A DNA stretch of 64,000 nt from contig CM036617.1 in the NCBI GenBank assembly GCA_020746105.1, positions 134,753,845 through 134,817,844 on the forward strand, given 5' to 3'. Shown here one piece after another: positions 41,701 through 50,640 of this stretch. The notes under the pieces are model-generated. The model was given only the letters and a program-made list of their open reading frames with translations, ran no database searches and was not told the origin of the DNA. The position numbers were made by a program, and so were the translations under genes. Positions within the stretch are counted from its first letter, which is position 1. The number at the start of each line of letters is the position of its first letter. This DNA is from Trogon surrucura (taxonomy: Eukaryota; Chordata; Aves; Trogoniformes; Trogonidae).

Positions 41701-41914
41701 CCAGCCAAACTGGCTTTTCTGTTTTGCTTCCTTTCAGGCAATGTGTGGATACCAGGATCCTGAGAAAATACAGTCTTCCCTGAACACAGATCCGCACAGT
41801 CCCTTGCCACTTCGTGTCTGTGGGCCTGTCAGCAATAGCGAGGACTTTGCCAAGCATTTCCACTGTTCCAAAGGATCCCAAATGAACCCAGACAACAAGT
41901 GCCACATCTGGTAA
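26154..41914 (+). CDS. KEL: Kell blood group glycoprotein homologue (M13 metalloendopeptidase), exons 3-19
   Basis: This is a type II membrane zinc endopeptidase of the neprilysin (M13) family. Human Kell cleaves big endothelins at the red-cell surface and is disulphide-linked to XK. Seventeen exons, all with AG/GT borders and compatible phases, sum to 2142 nt, or 713 residues plus stop (human Kell has 732 in total). Residues 1-20 are basic and cytoplasmic, about 20-42 form the single membrane anchor, and the rest is ectodomain. Zinc motif HELLH lies at about 561-565 and ENTAD at 610-614. The late His and Arg of the family are present in HSPLPLRV, and the end is KCHIW. Kell-specific matches include [26 protein letters not shown] and [11 protein letters not shown]. 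Sequons occur at NNT, NET, NLS, NRS and NGT. No break in frame is seen, so the gene looks functional. The initiator exon is not certain. Introns carry an LTR and two CR1 fragments. Confidence 0.96.
27710..27913 (+). CDS. KEL: KEL exon 4: start of the ectodomain
   Basis: Follows CCTGTCCAG and ends before GTAGGG. It contains the family signature [18 protein letters not shown], matching human NTSVAPCTDFFSFACG. The first sequon (NNT) is here. It begins with two bases and ends with one base of split codons. Confidence 0.96.
28397..28521 (+). CDS. KEL: KEL exon 5
   Basis: Follows TTCTCCTCAG and ends at CAG|GTGAAT. The reading [12 protein letters not shown] matches human KAFQFYNSCMDT. Ends in phase 0. 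Confidence 0.96.
29454..29600 (+). CDS. KEL: KEL exon 6
   Basis: Follows TCTGTCTAG and ends CAG|GTGAGT; 49 whole codons. [19 protein letters not shown] matches human FNRTLRLLMSQYGHFPFFR, the most conserved Kell ectodomain stretch. It carries a sequon (NET). Confidence 0.96.
29938..30498. mobile_element. Avian solo LTR in KEL intron 6
   Basis: Starts TGTGGTTTAAACCTGGTAGG and ends with TCCAAAACTGTGCA. Inside are GTCATATGATATGGAATA and AACTAAAACATCCCTTTATT, features I associate with a common bird LTR family. About 561 bp with no internal region. A target duplication is not clear, so it is probably old. Confidence 0.75.
30753..30815 (+). CDS. KEL: KEL exon 7
   Basis: A 21-codon exon after CTTTTTTGCAG, ending [18 protein letters not shown] matches human IDQPEFDVP. 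Phase 0 at both ends. Confidence 0.93.
31765..31953 (+). CDS. KEL: KEL exon 8
   Basis: Follows TATATTGCAG and ends CAG|GTATCT; 63 whole codons. [14 protein letters not shown] matches human YLTYLNQLGTLLGG, and [14 protein letters not shown] matches human LRPLEQRRAQGKLF. Confidence 0.95.
32344..32489 (+). CDS. KEL: KEL exon 9
   Basis: Follows TTACTTCTAG and ends AAG|GTAGGA with two bases of a split Arg codon. [14 protein letters not shown] matches human [14 protein letters not shown] nearly exactly. It carries a sequon (NLS). Confidence 0.96.
32707..32737 (+). repeat. (ATCA)n microsatellite
   Basis: About eight perfect ATCA units in KEL intron 9. Confidence 0.95.
33379..33502 (+). CDS. KEL: KEL exon 10
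   Basis: Follows TTTTCCTGCAG; its first base completes the Arg codon from exon 9, and it ends ATG|GTGAGT. It reads [20 protein letters not shown], aligned with human HMILGLVVTLSPALDSQF. An internal CCCCAG at about 33425-33430 mimics an acceptor, but using it would break the phase. Confidence 0.92.
33954..34064 (+). CDS. KEL: KEL exon 11
   Basis: Follows GTTCTTGCAG and ends CTT|GTGGGT; 37 whole codons. [17 protein letters not shown] matches human RWMKCVEETGTFFEPTL. Confidence 0.94.
35135..35233 (+). CDS. KEL: KEL exon 12
   Basis: Follows CTCTGCTGCAG and ends TTG|GTATGT; 33 codons. [14 protein letters not shown] matches human LPWMNEETQNMAQD, a conserved M13 segment. Confidence 0.94.
35769..35846 (+). 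CDS. KEL: KEL exon 13
   Basis: A 26-codon exon after TTATGATTTTAG, ending [19 protein letters not shown] matches human QLQVEMGASE (M13 consensus is I-x-x-x-I-G-Y-P). Confidence 0.92.
36287..36390 (+). CDS. KEL: KEL exon 14
   Basis: Follows TCTTCCTTCAG and ends before GTAAGT with two bases of a split Asn codon. [15 protein letters not shown] aligns with human SFLQSVLSCVRSLRA. Confidence 0.9.
36422..36790 (-). mobile_element. Old CR1 3' fragment in KEL intron 14
   Basis: TAGAATCACACACTTGTGG at the left edge is the 3' end. Then come CCAGATGTGGTTTCACCAG and CACCTCTCCTGACCTGCTAG, typical reverse CR1 text, well diverged. It starts about 30 nt after the exon 14 donor. Confidence 0.8.
37296..37406 (+). 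CDS. KEL: KEL exon 15: substrate-binding strand
   Basis: Follows GCTTCTAG; one base completes Asn. It ends before GTATGG with two bases of a Ser codon. [18 protein letters not shown] aligns with human NAYYSVSDHVVVFPAGLL. The Asn-Ala pair that binds substrate backbone in M13 enzymes is His-Ser here (37321-37326). Confidence 0.96.
38059..38235 (-). mobile_element. CR1 3' fragment in KEL intron 15
   Basis: Reverse CR1 3' end (ATCATAGAATCATAGAATG, then CATCCACCACTCTGGGCAAC), about 175 bp. Confidence 0.88.
39043..39110 (+). CDS. KEL: KEL exon 16: HELLH zinc-binding motif
   Basis: Follows TGTTTTTCAG and ends before [26 protein letters not shown] matches human [20 protein letters not shown]. The two zinc-ligand His and the catalytic Glu lie at 39080-39094. 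Confidence 0.97.
39346..39503 (+). CDS. KEL: KEL exon 17: third zinc ligand (ENTAD)
   Basis: Follows TTCCTCACAG and ends [17 protein letters not shown] matches human LPGGCLAC, and [16 protein letters not shown] matches human FLENAADVGGLAIALQ. The Glu of ENTAD is the third zinc ligand. Sequons NRS and NGT are here. Confidence 0.97.
40349..40444 (+). CDS. KEL: KEL exon 18
   Basis: Follows TCTCCACAG and ends CAT|GTAATG; 32 whole codons. [13 protein letters not shown] aligns with human LSPQQIFFRSYAQ. Confidence 0.94.
41738..41914 (+). CDS. KEL: KEL exon 19: C-terminus and stop
   Basis: Follows CTTCCTTTCAG and runs to TAA at 41912-41914. [14 protein letters not shown] matches human HSPPHLRVHGPLSS and keeps the late His and Arg of the M13 active site. 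[14 protein letters not shown] is the family C-terminus, with the final Cys-x-x-Trp. Confidence 0.97.
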   Translation, partial: AMCGYQDPEKIQSSLNTDPHSPLPLRVCGPVSNSEDFAKHFHCSKGSQMNPDNKCHIW

Positions 41915-42412
41915 TCTGTATGGAAAAGGAGGAAGAGAGATATGACTCCAGAGAGAGGAAGGCCTGACTCATGAAAGTATGACCATCTTGTCAGGGCCTC
42001 TAGAGTGACATGGTGCTCCTATTCACAATTCGACATTCCATTTCTTGTTATCCTTTCCTCAGCAGTTGATGGTAACAAAATTCTTAAACTGATCTCATAA
42101 GGGAGGAGGGTCTCCTGTCCCACATGTGACAACTCTGGAGTATAGCAAGTCCCAAAGTAGCAAGCTGTCTGGCCAGTCTCTAGTAGGCAACAGCTTCTGA
42201 GGAGTTGTAAACAGAAGGACTCTTATATTATTAGTCCCTCTGTTCAGTGCATTTTCCTGTCTACTCCAGCAGCCTTGCAGCCATGTTGAATGTACAGGGC
42301 AATAAGCTGAAACTCTAAGACTTGTTCATATAAAATTGGCTCTTAGGGAAATCCTGTTACTATGGAAATCACACATGTAAGTTACCAGAGAGGAAACTTC
42401 TCTTCCGCTACT

Positions 42413-42426
42413 AATAAATAAATAAA
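42413..42426 (+). terminator. Candidate KEL polyadenylation signal
   Basis: Overlapping AATAAA hexamers lie about 500 nt after the KEL stop and are the first clean cluster on this strand. The cleavage site is not resolved. Confidence 0.5.
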
Positions 42427-43430
42427 GACAGTTATTAGGAAAGAAACAGTGGCTCCAACTTCTAGGCTGAAAGATAAGTTACTTAATTATGAATATTACT
42501 AAAGGCTTTCCCCGTTCTGTTTTTGTTTCATCAGCAGAAGTCCTAAGAGACAAAAGATGAAAGAGGAAAACATCCCCATTGGTGGGAGGTTGACTGGGAG
42601 CTGAGAACAGATTCTCTTCTTTCTTTTCCAATAAGATACTTTTTTTTTAGTGTCTATGTAGGGTTGATGGTATGGTTGAGGGAGAGTATGGAACAATCAC
42701 AAGGGTTTCTAGGAGTCTCTGAAGACTGAAGAATTTCAAGAATTTCTCTACCTCCTGAACCTGGTTCTCTCATTCTTAAAAGTTCTTTCATCCATGTGTT
42801 TGTAAATAGTACCATGAAAAGAGAGAAGTAGAGCAGTGGTAGGATTTCACTTTCTACTTGAAACTGAATTTTAGATATCAATTTACTACAGAGGAGAAAG
42901 AGAGTAACAATATATTTTAGGTTAGCAGAAGAAATTCTTAAAGGACATTTCTCAAGAGCAGCCTATTAATTACATCAATTTCAGGTTCTTGTAATTAGAA
43001 AATTTATACCAATGTTCGAAAATTTACCAAAGTTAATAAGTAGATAAAATACTCCTACCTCTTGCATACTCTTCAAACTGTTCTTGATTATTACAACACT
43101 TCTGCTTTACGTATTATATTGACTGTCTGGGATTGTTTGTGGAATAGGTGATGGCAAGTGGAAAAGTCCTTTACCAATGTAAGCACCGCAAAAATTCTGA
43201 AAATCCTAGTAACTATGTTAGTCCTTTCTGAGTATTGAGTGCGGCAAAATATTTTCCGAGACAGACTGTTCAGGGATTCTGTTTTCATTAATTAACTAAA
43301 ATATTAATATGTGTTTACTTTGGAGAAAAAATCACTTGGATTGCAAACTCCTTATGACCAGGGCTGTTTCTTTGTTCTGTATTTGTATTGTTGCCAGCTT
43401 GACTGGATTGTGTTTCTCAAGAAACAAAAA

Positions 43431-43436
43431 TTTATT
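43431..43436 (-). terminator. Candidate LLCFC1 polyadenylation signal
   Basis: AATAAA on the - strand about 175 nt after the LLCFC1 stop. KEL and LLCFC1 transcripts would therefore converge with about 1 kb between their signals. Confidence 0.5.
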
Positions 43437-43611
43437 GTGTTTCTCAAGAGAAGGAAACACTTTAAATATGTGCACAAGGTCCCTGGCTTGTCCTCTGTGT
43501 TTTGAGTTCCCTGGGATGTGGTTGGTGAAGAGAAGCCATGTAGGTGATAATTGAAACACAGGTGAATGTCCGAATTGTTACCATCCATGACCATAGAAAT
43601 CGTTTCATGCT

Positions 43612-43796
43612 TTATCCCACACATGAAAAAAAGAGTACAAGGCTGACAGTGTTCAGGGAAAGAACCAGATCCAACAGCACATCCTTCACTGCTGAATTCT
43701 TCAGGCGCTGTGAGTCCTCATGCTGCACCATGTTGATCACTTCCATTCCTTCCCCTGTTGATGAGGCCACAAATGTTTCCTCCATTGCCTCCCAGT
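43612..43796 (-). CDS. LLCFC1: LLCFC1 exon 2: conserved FVASS domain and hydrophobic tail
   Basis: Begins with two bases completing an Asp codon after TTGGTTACAG. It codes for 60 residues and ends TAA. The core [11 protein letters not shown] is the strongest match to the mammalian family. The C-terminus [19 protein letters not shown] is hydrophobic, suggesting a membrane tail or lipid-anchor signal. Confidence 0.88.
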
Positions 43797-46408
43797 CTGT
43801 AACCAAAGGTGGGTAGGGACAACATAAGCTTTCTTATTGTTCTTTCATACTTGGATCTTTTTCACCTTTTCTTCCCTCTCTCTTCTCCTTCCCTGCTTTC
43901 TAAACTTCCAGCTCCATTTCGTTCTTGCTCTATGTTCATTTTCTCCTTCATACTAAGCAGCATTTCATTCATACCCCTTCCCACTCTCTGCTTCCCTTGT
44001 CCTTTTCTTGTTCATGTTCTTCCTCACTCGGTATATCTTCCTCTATGCTCACCCTCTCTGTAGCATCCTCATAATTCTCAAGTGTGTTTTCTTGACGTGT
44101 ATGGATGTGAATGCGCAAACCTGGCCAAAACTTCTTTCTCTTTGCCCTGCTAAGTGAATGCAATAGGAAATGCTCATTCAGGAAAAGGAGACCATCAATA
44201 TTGCTATTTTACAAGGGGAACTAAAGTATAGTTGCCTGGCAGTCATGGGACTGTGCCTGACCTTGATTTCTTTCACCGGATCTGATCTGGACCCTGTCTT
44301 GCTGGCTTTTATTCCTGGCTTGACTTTGAGCCTGTCTCGTCGTTATGGACTTACCCAATGATCTGTACTCTTGACAGAATAACCACCTATCCCTACCTAT
44401 AACTACTCAATTACTATCCCCAGGTCTGCCTTTCTTGTTTTGCTCAAGGCCCATGGGCACTTGGCCCTGTCTGGTGAGGCCTCTGCCCTGCCAGCCTTGC
44501 TGAGCAGACACTTGTTTGCTGACTCCCTGTCCCTTAGAAAGCTGCTGGAACTCGTTGCTGCCTGAAAGTTAACCTGGGCTTCCTGAGGTGGACACCATGG
44601 AGCTGGGCCCACCACTGAGCAGGGCCTATAATCCCTTCTGAGGGATCAGCATGGCCCTGGGTGCTACCCCTGGGATTCTGAACTAAGTCCCCTGCTCTCT
44701 CAGCTGCCTAGCTTCTGGTGCTCCCCAGGGGTGGCCTAGAATTTGTTTCTCCTCCCGCATCCTCTACCCCTTTTGAGCACAGAGCTGAGCAGTCACTGGG
44801 CTGTGTCTGACCCTGGTTACCATCACTGCGTTTGATCCTGGCACTGACTGGAATTCCTTCTTGAACTTGCACCTGTCTCTTCAGTGTGGAGTTCCCTGGT
44901 AATCTCTTGTCTGACCCCAACTACCAACCCATGGCCTGTCCTGCTTGTCCTGCTTGGGGCTGTGGGGCCTTGGCCCTGGCAGGTGAGGGCCCTGCCCTGC
45001 CAGCCTTGTTGTCACACTCAGTTCCTGGCTCCCTATTCCTTAGGGACCATCCGATCTCCACTGCTCCTTCATGCATTTCTTCTCATTTCTCTTCTGCCTG
45101 TGTCTTTGCAAGACCAAAATTCTATGCCCACACTTCATCTTATCTTCCACTTTTATTTGCTTCCAAGCCTTCTCTTTCTCATCCTCTTATTTATAGAATC
45201 ATAGAATTATAGAATCGCAGAATCATAGAATGTTTGAGGTTGGAAGGGACCTCCAAAGATCATCTAGTCCAGCCCCCCTGCCAGAGCAGGATCTCCTGGG
45301 GCAGGCCACACAGGAACGCATCCAGGTGGGTTTTGAAAGTCTCCAGAGAAGGAGACTCCACAACCTCTCTGGGCAGCCTGTACCAGTGCTCCATCACCCT
45401 CACAGTAAAGAAATTTTTCCTCATGTTGAGGTGGAACTTCCTATGTTCTAACTTAAACCCATTATTCCTTGTTCTATTACTGGTCACTACTGAGAAGAGA
45501 TTGTCTCCTTCCCCTTGACACCCACCCCTCAGATGTTTGTATACGTTAACAAGATCCCCTCTCAGCCATCTCCTTTCAAGGCTAAACAGCCCCATCTCTC
45601 TTCAGAGGAGAGATATTCAAGTCCCTTAATCATTCTCGTAGCTCTCCGTTGGACTCTCTCCGGTAGGTCCCTGTCTCTCTTGAGCTGGGGAGCCCAAAAC
45701 TTGACACAGTATTCCAGGTGTGGTCTCACCAGGGCAGAGTAGAGGGGGAGAACTTCCCTAGACCTGCTGGACATATTTTCCTTAATGCACCCCAGGATCC
45801 CATTGGCCCTCTCGGCCACAAGGGCACATGGCTGCCCCAGGGACAACTTACTGTCCACTAGGACTCCAAAGGCTTTCTCCATGGGGCTGCTTTCCAGCAG
45901 GATGTCCCCTAATCTGTGCTGGTGCCTGATGTTATTCCTCCCCAGATGCAGGACTCTACACTTGTCCTTATTGAACTTCATGAGGTTCCGCTTTGCCCAG
46001 CTCTCCAGCCTGTCCAGATATCACTGGATAGCAGCACAACCTTCCTGTGTGTCAGCCACCCCTCCCAGTTTTGTAACATCAGCAAACTGGCTGAGGATGC
46101 ACTCTATCTCCTCATCCAGGCCGTTGATGAAGATATTGAACACAACTGGACCCAGCGCTGGTCCCTGGGGAACACCACTGGCCACAGGCCTCCAACATGA
46201 CTCTGTGCCAGTGATCACTTCAAGCCATCCTCTCACCTGCTGATAGACTGTTTTCTTCTTGTTGTCCATTCTTGGTTGTGTGAATCATGGTCTGGCTTTT
46301 CAGCAGTACAAAGGCATTAGACAAGACTGGGAAGTAAGTGCCCAGAAACAGAGCCACCAGACACATGGTAAATCCCAGGGAAACTGTCAGGGTTGGATTA
46401 CCCACCAT
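43612..46408 (-). CDS. LLCFC1: LLCFC1 (SOF1) homologue, sperm-egg fusion factor, two exons
   Basis: This is a small secreted or membrane-associated protein of 118 residues (human about 122). In mammals LLCFC1/SOF1 is a sperm protein needed for gamete fusion. Exon 1 (46408-46237) starts at ATG with a signal-peptide-like hydrophobic run (about residues 8-32) and a polar linker ending ENSLSA. Exon 2 (43796-43612) continues [20 protein letters not shown], which aligns with human EEHFVASSVGEMWQVV, and [13 protein letters not shown] with human QQEEDQSSKTAAV. The joined text SLSAD parallels human TPSAD. The last 20 or so residues are hydrophobic. The donor GCAG|GTGAGA and acceptor TTGGTTACAG agree in phase (1). 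It lies tail-to-tail with KEL as in human, which supports orthology. An upstream in-frame GTG exists at 46426, but the ATG at 46408 is the natural start. Confidence 0.87.
44240..45065 (-). repeat. Unclassified repeat, copy 3: two tandem units in the LLCFC1 intron
   Basis: Two related units of roughly 510-550 bp. AGTCATGGGACTGTGCCTGACC at 44241 corresponds to AGTCACTGGGCTGTGTCTGACC at 44791. GCCCTGCCAGCCTTG recurs near 44486 and 44995. The block is GC-rich against AT-rich surroundings and matches the copies at 9.9 and 24.6 kb in reverse. Confidence 0.6.
45193..46230 (-). mobile_element. CR1 LINE filling the LLCFC1 intron
   Basis: The - strand reads [37 protein letters not shown] and the ORF2 end, with a (TAGAATCA)n-type 3' end at the left. 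RT FADD is FADV here. Its 5' end lies within about 10 nt of the LLCFC1 donor. It has the same orientation as the gene. Confidence 0.92.
46237..46408 (-). CDS. LLCFC1: LLCFC1 exon 1: signal peptide and linker
   Basis: 57 codons plus one base. The N-terminus [12 protein letters not shown] is followed by [18 protein letters not shown], a good signal peptide with likely cleavage after SNA. The donor is GTGAGA. A CR1 element begins within about 10 nt of the donor on the intron side. Confidence 0.85.
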
Positions 46409-46886
46409 CCAATTCTTCTGTTGCACACAAGACAGTTTTGCTCCTCACCTCTTTTCAGCTCAGAGTCAGGATTTCCCTAGCATCACGTTCTTACTCAGCA
46501 CACATTGTGACATCACTGGGCTTGTCTGACATACAAAGGTGTCATATGCTGCCGGGCAGAAACACTGTGGACTTTGTATCATATGTAGCTAACAAATATC
46601 CTAAAGCATGAAAAGAGTGTGAAAGCTTTTGGGAATCAGTAGGAGTATGTCTTTGCTCAAAGTTAAAGAGAAATAGAATGAAAGGAATAGGATCATAACA
46701 ATAGGACACAACCTGATGTGAAAAATCACGCTTAATCCTGAACATTTCTGTATCTATTGATTGAAACTGGATAAAATAAGTTTTATAAGACTGGTGCAAG
46801 TAGAAGGGGAAGGACTTTCCCCCTTCAGTGCTTAACCAATTTTTAGTATTTTGTGCTGTTTTGTTCACATAGACTCTGTGGTTAGA

Positions 46887-46961
<75 letters not shown>
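46887..46961 (+). repeat. (AAT)n microsatellite
   Basis: Twenty-five uninterrupted AAT units, about 480 bp upstream of the LLCFC1 start. Confidence 0.97.
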
Positions 46962-47537
46962 TCCACAACAAAAAACAGTAGAATGACAAGCATATGTTTT
47001 AAAATGTCCTCTAGGTGGTGATCTAACAACATCAGTTCCGTGTCAGCTCATTTTACAAAGCACCTATTCTACAGAGGAAAACCAAATCTCATGTCTTATT
47101 AACCCTTGCCATGCACTTTGCCAGAACAAATTACCTACTCTTCCTGAGTCTCTGTCCAAACTACATGTTAGGGCTCTAATGATGACTTTTCATGTAGCCC
47201 AGGGGACGATTTTCTAATTATTTTCAAACTCACATTTTACCCCAACTGTCATTTGCTATACCAAACATCTTCCACATTTCCTGAATTTGCATAAAGTTTT
47301 GTATTACCATTAGCTTTCACTTTTTTTTTTTTTTTAACTTTTCTTTTCTATAATTAATAATGGTCCTCATGTATTTTCCAAGATGTCCCACAAACCTCTC
47401 TGGAAATTAGGCAGGTCAGGAATTTAGCTTGTCAAATGAAGATAACAATTATTTCTGGCCTATGAAAGCCACTATATATGCAAGGATATAGACACTCTCA
47501 ATTATAGCCATTGAGATTTTTACACCAGGTGGTGATC

Positions 47538-48438
47538 TTGGGTTTGACACAGTCTCCCACAGCATCCTTGCTGCTAAACTGAGGAAGTGTGGTCTAGACT
47601 CTCGGGTAGTGAGGTGGGCTGCCAACTGGCTAAGGGGAAGAAGCCAAAGAGTTGTGGTCAATGGGGCGGAGTCTGGTTGGAGGCCTGTATCCAGTGGAGT
47701 CCCTCAAGGGTCGGTACTGGGACCAGTATTATTCAATATATTCATCGATGACTTGGATGAGGGACTAGAGAGTACTATCAGCAAGTTTGCTGATGACACC
47801 AAGCTGGGAGGAGTGGCTGACACACCAGAAGGCTGTGCTGCCATCCAGCGAGACCTGGACAGGCTGGAGCGTTGGGCGGGGAAAAATATAATGAAATATA
47901 ACAAGGGTAAATGTAGGGTCTTGCATCTGGGTAGGAACAACCTCGGGTTCCAGTATAAGTTGGGGAATGACTTATTAGAGAGCAGTGCAGGGGAAAGGGA
48001 CCTGGGAGTCTTGGTGGACAGCAGGATGACCATGAGCCAGCACTGTGCCCTTGTGGCCAGGAAGGCCAATGGCATCCTGGGGTGTATTAGAAGAGGGGTG
48101 GTTAGTAGGTCGAGAGAGGTTCTCCTTCCCGAGGAGGGAGCCAGGCTCTTCTCGGTGACAACCACTGATAGGACAAGGGGTAATGGGCTGAAAGTGGAAC
48201 ATAAGAGGTTCCGCTTAAACTCGAGAAGAAACTTCTTCTCAGTGAGGGTGACGGAGCACTGGATCAGGCTGCCCAGGGAGGTTGTGGAGTCTCCTTCTCT
48301 GGAGACATTCAAGACCTGCCTGGACACGTTCCTGTGTAGCATAATCTAGGCATTCCTGCTCTGGCGGGGGATTGGACTTGATGATCTTTCAAGGTCCCTT
48401 CCAATCCCTAACATTCTATGATTCTATGATTCTATGAT
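47538..48438 (+). mobile_element. CR1 LINE with internal deletion
   Basis: Open for 246 codons (47609-48349) with an intact FADD box and a complete (ATTCTATG) tail. A segment of ORF2 is missing near 48130, where LLP passes straight to EEGARLFSV. 5'-truncated in the RT domain. One of the youngest-looking copies here. Confidence 0.92.
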
Positions 48439-49657
48439 CTCCAGACTGATGTCCAAAGCATTAAATGCTTTTTTCCAATCAAAAGAATTTACGCTCAGCC
48501 CAGAAAGTGCTGATTAGAATCAGACTTCAAGAACTTAGAAGACCAATTTTTCAGAAATATTCATTAAGTTGAATGATTGAATATTACACATTTTCTTATA
48601 TACTGTCTCCTACTGAATGGTGTGTAATAAGGAGTGAGATCGATATACCAGGTATCATTAGCACACAGAAGGACAGAAGCTTCAACAGGTCTGAAGACAG
48701 AATGCATCAGACAGCGTAAGAGGGAGTAGGGCTGGAAAGTAAAATTTACAGTCCTGCAGAGTGACTAGTAAAGCAATTTCAAGGATCATATTCCCTACAG
48801 AGATCTCTGGATTTAAAGGAATCTGTACCCAGGTTAGTGGAAGGAAGACTGTATATCAAAGATGTTCTGCAGTCCTCACAGGGAGTGTGGAATACTTCTA
48901 AGTCCTGACTTGCACCTCTAAGTAAATAGATACCATATGCAGAAACTCATACAGTTCCTGAGGTTACAGTGACATATTGATCTGGCATAAGTCCAGGCTC
49001 CTGCCTCAGCAAGGGGTCCTACCACAGGATGCTTGCACCTACATCTTTTCCTGTGCTGCCACTGGTGTTGGTGTGACTTATTTAATGAGTCATATTAAGT
49101 GACAAAACCATTTTAAACACAGGTCACTCTTATTATGTCACTATTCTAATGGATGTGTTTTGAATCCAGTTAACTGTGCAGTTACACAAATGCTAGCTGG
49201 TGGTTAGGCAGTAGAAACAAATCATTGGGGTGGGACAGAGGAAGGCTAGGCTTCCCAGTACTAAGTGCTAGACACTACAAATCCAACGGAAGTCATGGTC
49301 TTAAAGGAGACACTATGACTACGCAATCCTTGCTTGAATTCAGAGAGTTCCGATTCTTCTTTTCCTTTGTTTGTGGTTATATATGATCAACAACAAAGAA
49401 GAATATATGTAATGAAAATAGGAAAGGGAAATTATGAAATGAAAGGTGAAATATGAAATGACAAAGATTTAAGCTAATTGCAGTGCTCGTTAAACACAGT
49501 TCCATGTTTGAAGAGTTCATAAAATCAAAATGTGAAATTCTTCTTTAAAAAAAAAAATATGGAGAACAGAACCAGACTGTGTAGCAAATGGGATTTTACT
49601 CAGTGTGGCTGACAGTAGCAGTATATTCAGCTCTCCGTCTCAGACCTTGTACACATA

Positions 49658-49770
49658 TAGAATCATAGAATAATAGAATTGTCAGGGTTGGAAGAGACCT
49701 TAAAGATCATCTAGTTCCAATCCTCCCGCCATGGGCAGGGGCATCCCCCACTAGACCAGGTTGCATATGG
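49658..49770 (-). mobile_element. CR1 3' end fragment
   Basis: Reverse CR1 terminus (TAGAATCATAGAATAATAG, GGTTGGAAGAGACCTTAAAG), about 113 bp. Confidence 0.88.
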
Positions 49771-50640
49771 ATGCTCCCTGTTACATCTGCACGTGTGGGT
49801 ACAAGTATGTGTGAAAATTCCAACTGATGTGGTTTCAGCACAACTAAGTTGAAGGGATTAAAGTAATATTGACTCTTTTTTTCCACTTCATCTTTATTCT
49901 CAGGATTAAATCACATTTTTTCAGCACTGCCACTCCATGTGGATGCAAATATTGCTCTACATTATTTAAATCTATCTTCAACAGATTAATTGAACCAATT
50001 TGTTTGAAAAGTTGATGTATATTGTGCCCAAGCTGGACATATTTGGAACTGAGTCTTATTGTACTTGGGCTTCCTCTGTCTGCATACACTTTCTTCTTCT
50101 GAAGAGGACTGTCTCCCATTCAAAAATCTCACTCCACATGGCTCGTCTTTTTCTGGAATCCTCATGGTCCTTTCTCCTTATTGTCACACTGACTGCACTG
50201 GACAACAGATTCCTGTCTAAGGCTGTGCTTTTCTAACCAGACCAAGAGATACAGCTGCACTTCTGTGGCCAACGGAGAGGATTCTTACTGTAGTTCAAAG
50301 GACTATCCTTGGGAGTTCTCTGAAGGTGAAGTTCAAAGGTAGAAAAGAATAGTGGATATGGATTCCATACAGTATATCCAAAGTGGTGGAGAATGAGAAA
50401 CCAATGAGAAAGATGAATACCTTGAAACAGTTGGATAAACCAGTCATAGCAATAATACACCTTTCTAGGGATTTTAATGTGGTTTTCCTCCCTTAGCTAA
50501 TTTTGCAACATGACCCATTGTGAGGTGCAAAGATAATGAAAATATCTAAGCCAGTACAGCACATTGGCCACTGCTCTCACATTGGGCTGGGGGGGGAGGG
50601 GGATAAGGCAAACTAATTAATATATGTTTTCTCTCACATC

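Noticed and set aside
43969-44163. Acidic open frame on the - strand in the LLCFC1 intron
   Set aside because: It has a GTGAGC donor, but its phase does not fit either LLCFC1 exon, and exons 1 and 2 already join cleanly.
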